From assembly GCA_002726205.1 (NCBI GenBank), contig PBSL01000012.1, positions 62,167-102,500 on the forward strand: 40,334 nt of DNA, read 5' to 3'. The position numbers and the translations under genes are program-made. Positions 36,342 to 40,334 of the stretch are shown here, piece after piece. Every line of letters starts with the position of its first letter. The first letter of the stretch is position 1. The notes beneath the pieces were generated by a model. That model had not been told where the DNA came from and did no database searches. It was given only the letters and a program-made list of their open reading frames with translations. The DNA comes from Planctomycetaceae bacterium. Its GTDB lineage: Bacteria; Planctomycetota; Planctomycetia; Planctomycetales; Planctomycetaceae.

Positions 36342-36349
36342 ATCGTAGC
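36342..36349 (-). promoter_or_regulatory. Candidate -10 for the minus-strand DUF1501 gene
   Basis: The minus strand reads GCTACGAT, a -10 of TACGAT, about 30 bases upstream of ATG 36312. No good -35 is visible. It fits the recurrent G(C/T)TA-N-N-N-T element of this window. Confidence 0.3.
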
Positions 36350-36462
36350 GGCGTTGCGTTTTCAGAGCCATGACGAAAACGTCTCATCGTCGCCGCGGGT
36401 GGTCAGCGGTCCCTTTCGGCCGCCAGCAGATCGGCCGGGATTTTCGGTTTTCGGCCGGCAAC

Positions 36463-36520
36463 CAGGCAACAACGCCTGAAGGGACTCGAACCCTCATCTG
36501 GAACTCGGAAACTCATTATT
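36463..36520 (-). other. tRNA-like 3' fragment (T-arm) followed by a hairpin
   Basis: The minus strand contains GAGGGTTCGAGTCCCTT (plus-strand 36479-36495), a near-perfect tRNA T-arm with TTCGAGT loop. No acceptor 5' strand, D-arm or anticodon arm fits upstream. What would be the acceptor 3' strand (CAGGC, plus-strand 36474-36478) instead pairs with GCCTG at 36463-36467 around a 6-base loop. It lies about 75 bases downstream of tRNA-Gly. It could be a degraded tRNA, or the end of an unrecognised structured RNA. Confidence 0.35.
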
Positions 36521-36571
36521 TCGCCGTCCCCGGTCCGCCCGTGCCAAGAGTGCATCACTCCAGCTGCAAAG

Positions 36572-36642
36572 AGCGGGCGAGGGGAATCGAACCCCCGTAG
36601 CCAGCTTGGGAAGCTGGAGCATTACCATTATGCTACGCCCGC
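36572..36642 (-). tRNA. tRNA-Gly (anticodon CCC)
   Basis: The 71-base minus-strand cloverleaf folds fully. The acceptor stem GCGGGCG pairs with CGCCCGC, and the D-stem GCAT with ATGC. The anticodon stem CCAGC/GCTGG holds loop TTCCCAA, giving anticodon CCC, which reads GGG. The T-stem GGGGG/CCCCT has loop TTCGATT. The discriminator is T and CCA is not encoded. Confidence 0.95.
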
Positions 36643-36685
36643 CGGTCGTCGTCAGATCCCGTCCCCGTCAACGTGTTGCTGCTGC

Positions 36686-36714
36686 ATTCTGCGCTGCGGC
36701 TCGTGGCTGGTCAA
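36686..36714 (-). promoter_or_regulatory. Candidate promoter for tRNA-Gly
   Basis: On the minus strand TTGACC (plus-strand 36709-36714), a 17-base spacer and CAGAAT (36686-36691) lie between the PQQ-protein stop and the tRNA. The predicted start is near 36679, about 37 bases before the mature tRNA. Confidence 0.4.
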
Positions 36715-36742
36715 CAGTCGCAGGTTGGCGGGCGTGTGTTGT

Positions 36743-39700
36743 TTACCGGGCCTGAAACGCGATCTCGATCCGGCTTTTCAGACCTCGCAGTTCCAACCGT
36801 GCCGCCGCCGGGTCGTACCAGGCCTGGACAATCCGGTCCGGCGGCAGATCGTCCTGCAGCAGCAGCGTGTGCCCCGTTCTCGCGTCGAGAAGCTGCAGCA
36901 GCATCCGTTGGCGGCCGGCCCGGCCGCGGTCACGTGTCCGACCCAGCAGGACCAGGGCCGGCAGGTGATCCCGGCGGAACCTCAAGACACTCCGCAACGG
37001 AACCTTCCGGCGCCAGCGGACCGTTTGTCGATCCGCGTTGATTGCCAGGAAGTGTCCGTGAATGTGCGAAACCGGCAACAGCGTGTCACCCACGAAGAAG
37101 ACCGGCTGCCCGCTTAGAACACGCGGAGCGGCACCCTGCGACGGCAGCATCGCCAGGTACCAGCAGTCACGATCACGAAAGACCTTGATTGAACTGATGC
37201 GATCATCGGTCTCGCTCAGAACTGCCACGTCGAGCTTGCGTGTCCCGCGGCCGAGATCGTGGATCTTCAATCGTCCACTCGAATCAATCCAGGACAGCTG
37301 ATGGTCCTGGGTTGCCGTGGGGAAGATCCGGTCCTTCAACAGCTCGTCGATGATCGTGCGGTTGTCCAGCGGATCCCAGACCCGCATTCTCTGTTGCCCG
37401 GTTGAAGTCATCGTGACGTACATCAGGTGTCGCCCGAAGGCACGGCGGCGAGTGCGGGGAGTGATCGGAAGTCGCTGGTGGCGAAGACGGTCGCCGGTCA
37501 CGGTGTCGAAGACGTCGTGGCCGATCCGGTCGGCGGCACAGACGACAAGGACTCTCTGGTCACCGAAGAGTCCCGAGGCCGCGTCGGCGAAACTGCCACT
37601 GCCCTTCTCCAGGTCTCCTCGTCGCCAAAGGATCTCTCCGTCAATCGGGCGGCAGACGACCAGGTGTCGGTGGGACTGAAACGAACAGAACAGGACTCCC
37701 GCGGGCCCGACCCGCATCATCTCCTGTCGTGATGCCAGGGGCTGGAACGGCTGGTTCCAGAGTGGACGGCTCGAAGAGTGTTCGAGCAGCGAGAGTCCCA
37801 TCATGGCCGAGTGAGAACCGAGCGGCAGCAGGTGGCCACTGCCGACCTGGTGCCACCAGGTCGGCACACTGAATTGACTTGGCAGGTCAACGTGGCCCGC
37901 GGCGACACCCACCTGTCGGTCGAGCAACGTGACCCGTCGCGTTTTGCCGGTGTAGGTTTCCAGCAGATCGTAGGTGGCTTGTTCGGACGTGCTGAAGCGT
38001 CGACGGTAACGTTGATAGGTCGTCGAGAGATCGGCACTGGCGGCAATCGACTCATCCAGCCTGATCTCAACGCGGGTCGCGCGGGGCGTCGGGGACCGAT
38101 GCCGGCGCCACGTGGCCAACGCCAGGTGGTTCTGCGGCAAGTCCGCGACCCACTTGCGCCCGGTCACCCCGTTGTCACTCTCGATGATGGCCAAGGGACC
38201 GGAAGCGAGTTCATCGAGAAGCGGTCCACATTCCTCGAGCAGGCCCAGTCGATTCCACAGTTGGACGAGAGCGATGGTTGCCGCCAGTCGCAGGCCGGGT
38301 TGCGGTTGGTGACGGATTGCCAGCAACAGCAATTCGGCCTGCTGGAACCTGCCGATTTCGATCAGACGCCCGGCGACGGCAAGCCGGACGGTGTCGGCCA
38401 GGGGCAATCCGGAGAAACGTCGCGAGAAAGCAAGCTGTGCGTCGAGGCGACCGGACCCGACCAGCCGGGCAGCCTGCCTCTCGAGGCGAGTGAAAATGGC
38501 CCGGTCGGCGGTGGTGTCGCGTTGTCGAGCCAACTTCACAGCGTGGCGAGACTGGGCCGTGATCCAGTGCGGGCGCGAGACGATGTGAACTCCGTCACGA
38601 TCGACGGCGACGTCGGCAAATCCGGCCGGCTGGCCGGAATGCTGGAGAGCTTCGAGTTGACCGGTGATGGCCAGCAACTGTAACGGTTCTTTCCGGGAGG
38701 AATGCCAGCGACCCTGCTCGACCAGGACCCGGGCACGTTGCCGGGGCGTGGTGGACAGTTGGCGCAACCGTTGAAGAAGTTGCCCGGCATCTGGCGGTGA
38801 GGCGGCGAGTTCAAGGTAGAGGAGTTCGCGAAGGAGTTCGCGTGCCCTGCGGCCGATCAGTGTGTTGCTGCTGTCGATGATCGTCTCGAGGTGTGGGCGG
38901 GACTGGTCGAATTGTCCCAGTGCCATCGCCAGTTCAGCCGCTTCGAGTCGAAGCGATTCGCTGCCGGGGGCCGCGGCGAGTTCGATCCGGACGCGAGCGA
39001 GTTGTCCTGCGGCCTGGGGGTAGGCCGTGATGCGATCGGCCGAGAGGGAGAGGATCCAGTCATCACCGGCAACCAGGTTGCCGGGACGGATTCCACCGCT
39101 GGGCGGGACTCCCAGCGGGCCGCGACCGGAAGAGATCGACGAGGATCCTGGGGGCAGGCTAAGCCCTGACTTGCGACCGTCGGCGAGTTCCAGGCAGATG
39201 ATCCGTCCCGACTTCAACGGGACCAGGTAACGGCCGTTGGCAAGGTGGGTGCCCCGTCCGGAAACCAGGCCAAGGCGGCGTTGCCAGCGGAGAGCCCCGG
39301 TTGCGAGGTCAAGTCCCAGGACATGGTTGTGGCCGACAACCAGGAGCGTGCCGTTGCCGGCGGTGGCCACGTAGTCCAGTTCAGCACGGTCACGTGACCA
39401 GAGAAGGCGGCCGGATTCCAGTTCCAGGCAGACCAGTTGCGATGCCGACGGAGAGAGAAGAATCACGCGATCGTCGACAAGTAGTGGAAGGTTGGCCAGG
39501 CCGGGGTCGGCTTTCAGGGGACGAACGCGTGCTGAACCGCGAACCGGGAAACGCGATGACGAGGACTCGGCGTCGCGAGAGTCGTGTGCCCATTGCAGAG
39601 TTCCATCGACCAGGTCGACCGTCACGGTGACGCCCGTCCCGGTAGGACAGACCGCCAACCCGTAAGCCTGGCTTGCAAGACAGGCTTTCGCATGGCGATT

Positions 39701-40334
39701 GGTGCCGGCCGCATCGGTCAAGCCCGCGTCGCAGTTCGCCAGGGGTTGTCTCCAGAGCGGCTGACCCGAGATTGGTGACAGGCCGATCAGCTCGACTTGT
39801 CTCCGGCGTTCAGCAAGCACCAGCAGTTGGCCGCCGGCGGGGACCGCAGAACCCAGGATGGCCGTGGCATCAGTAGAGGAAGGCTCGTCAGCGGGCCCGG
39901 TCGCGGGACGTTGAGCGATCGGGAAAATCCACGAGGGCTTGAGGTTTGGCGAACCGGCACCGCCGGAGGATGTTTCCCCGGGAATGGTGACGGCGACGAG
40001 TTGAGACGGCCAGGCCCGGGTGCTTCGGTCGGCGTTGCGAATGGCCGGTGACCGCGTCGGCTGGAAGGCCAGCTGGACGGCGAAAACACGCCGGCCATCA
40101 CTGGTGATCATCCCAAAACGTGGATTGCCGCCCAACGCGAGCGAGACGCGGTCGGGACCCCCGCGGACCACCGGGAGCAATCGTTGGAAGGCCTGTTGTC
40201 GCTGTTGCCAGTTGAGGGGAGTCCGGTATTGCCAGAGCATGGTCCCGGTCTTCAGCGACAGGCCCCGGAGACCGCGTTGATCACGGACCACGATTTGTTC
40301 GCCCGCGATGATCGGGAACAGGGCTGTTGCTGCC
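36743..40334 (-). CDS. Large PQQ-type beta-propeller protein (5' end beyond window)
   Basis: The frame is open to the right edge, so the start lies outside; 1196 residues are visible. The first part contains several PQQ/BamB-like blades: VVRDQRGLRGLSLKTGTMLW, LVCLELESGRLLWSRD, VLGLDLATGALRWQRR and IICLELADGR. A helical middle follows (about 430-720) with repeated Leu/Ala/Arg-rich helices resembling tetratricopeptide-type repeats. A second beta-rich part then carries further blades (HLVVCRPIDGEILWRRGD, FLAINADRQTVRWRRK). The Leu-Trp-Arg blade endings are typical. No enzyme residues are visible; a scaffold or envelope role is likely but unproven. The GTG at 40291 is not taken as the start because a blade continues upstream of it. 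Confidence 0.85.
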   Translation of the reverse strand, partial: AATALFPIIAGEQIVVRDQRGLRGLSLKTGTMLWQYRTPLNWQQRQQAFQRLLPVVRGGPDRVSLALGGNPRFGMITSDGRRVFAVQLAFQPTRSPAIRNADRSTRAWPSQLVAVTIPGETSSGGAGSPNLKPSWIFPIAQRPATGPADEPSSTDATAILGSAVPAGGQLLVLAERRRQVELIGLSPISGQPLWRQPLANCDAGLTDAAGTNRHAKACLASQAYGLAVCPTGTGVTVTVDLVDGTLQWAHDSRDAESSSSRFPVRGSARVRPLKADPGLANLPLLVDDRVILLSPSASQLVCLELESGRLLWSRDRAELDYVATAGNGTLLVVGHNHVLGLDLATGALRWQRRLGLVSGRGTHLANGRYLVPLKSGRIICLELADGRKSGLSLPPGSSSISSGRGPLGVPPSGGIRPGNLVAGDDWILSLSADRITAYPQAAGQLARVRIELAAAPGSESLRLEAAELAMALGQFDQSRPHLETIIDSSNTLIGRRARELLRELLYLELAASPPDAGQLLQRLRQLSTTPRQRARVLVEQGRWHSSRKEPLQLLAITGQLEALQHSGQPAGFADVAVDRDGVHIVSRPHWITAQSRHAVKLARQRDTTADRAIFTRLERQAARLVGSGRLDAQLAFSRRFSGLPLADTVRLAVAGRLIEIGRFQQAELLLLAIRHQPQPGLRLAATIALVQLWNRLGLLEECGPLLDELASGPLAIIESDNGVTGRKWVADLPQNHLALATWRRHRSPTPRATRVEIRLDESIAASADLSTTYQRYRRRFSTSEQATYDLLETYTGKTRRVTLLDRQVGVAAGHVDLPSQFSVPTWWHQVGSGHLLPLGSHSAMMGLSLLEHSSSRPLWNQPFQPLASRQEMMRVGPAGVLFCSFQSHRHLVVCRPIDGEILWRRGDLEKGSGSFADAASGLFGDQRVLVVCAADRIGHDVFDTVTGDRLRHQRLPITPRTRRRAFGRHLMYVTMTSTGQQRMRVWDPLDNRTIIDELLKDRIFPTATQDHQLSWIDSSGRLKIHDLGRGTRKLDVAVLSETDDRISSIKVFRDRDCWYLAMLPSQGAAPRVLSGQPVFFVGDTLLPVSHIHGHFLAINADRQTVRWRRKVPLRSVLRFRRDHLPALVLLGRTRDRGRAGRQRMLLQLLDARTGHTLLLQDDLPPDRIVQAWYDPAAARLELRGLKSRIEIAFQAR

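Noticed and set aside
36421-36460. Repeated TCGGCCGG near the tRNA fragment as an attachment site
   Set aside because: The two copies are 8 bases, self-complementary and in GC-rich sequence; no integrase gene or matching copy of the tRNA end is present.
36370-36600. Small plus-strand open frame ending in ERARGIEPP
   Set aside because: This is the typical false protein read from the complement of a tRNA gene; it overlaps tRNA-Gly and the T-arm fragment.
1-40334. CRISPR arrays, insertion sequences, phage or defence genes
   Set aside because: No regularly spaced repeats, transposase motifs, integrase or terminal inverted repeats were seen on either strand.

Overview
The window reads as a stretch of a Planctomycetota (PVC superphylum) chromosome. 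The evidence is a GC-rich sequence, a PSCyt1/DUF1549/DUF1553 surface cytochrome-like protein, two Tat-exported DUF1501 proteins, an M81 (MlrC-like) protein, a very long SecA and a BFN/DUF151 protein. The waaA gene (Kdo transferase) and an RND efflux pair show a Gram-negative envelope with LPS. I cannot place it below phylum. I see no phage, insertion sequence, CRISPR or defence genes; this is mostly housekeeping and envelope chromosome.

Left arm (1-10.4 kb, all plus strand): the tail of an unknown gene, then a tight cluster yicC-gmk-rpoZ-coaC-coaB, with CoaB and CoaC as two overlapping genes instead of one fused CoaBC. Next come ftsK, a strong intrinsic terminator, and the coupled pair cimA-valS. 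ValS carries an extra four-cysteine insertion after its KMSKS loop.

Middle (10.4-17.7 kb): a BFN-family protein converges on a NagB-like protein that lacks usual catalytic and phosphate-loop residues. Divergent from the latter are an RND adaptor and pump, then a six-helix membrane protein of unknown function.

Minus-strand block (17.6-28.1 kb): transcribed in the order D-2-hydroxyacid dehydrogenase, secA, waaA, metK, a four-helix membrane protein, fabH and a sugar-isomerase-like TIM barrel. SecA is the most unusual protein here. Its helical-wing region has grown into five gap-free copies of a roughly 30-residue Trp-led unit.

Right arm (28.2-40.3 kb): a plus-strand overlapping trio (GSA-aminomutase-like aminotransferase, PSCyt1/DUF1549/DUF1553 protein, DUF1501 protein) faces a minus-strand DUF1501 then M81 pair. 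Beyond these lie a tRNA-like fragment, tRNA-Gly(CCC), and a large PQQ-type beta-propeller protein that runs off the right edge.

Several intergenic regions share a -10 element of the form G(C/T)TA-N-N-N-T at a sensible distance from the chosen starts. These promoter calls come from reading by eye and are tentative. No intergenic stretch exceeds 300 bases without a feature.
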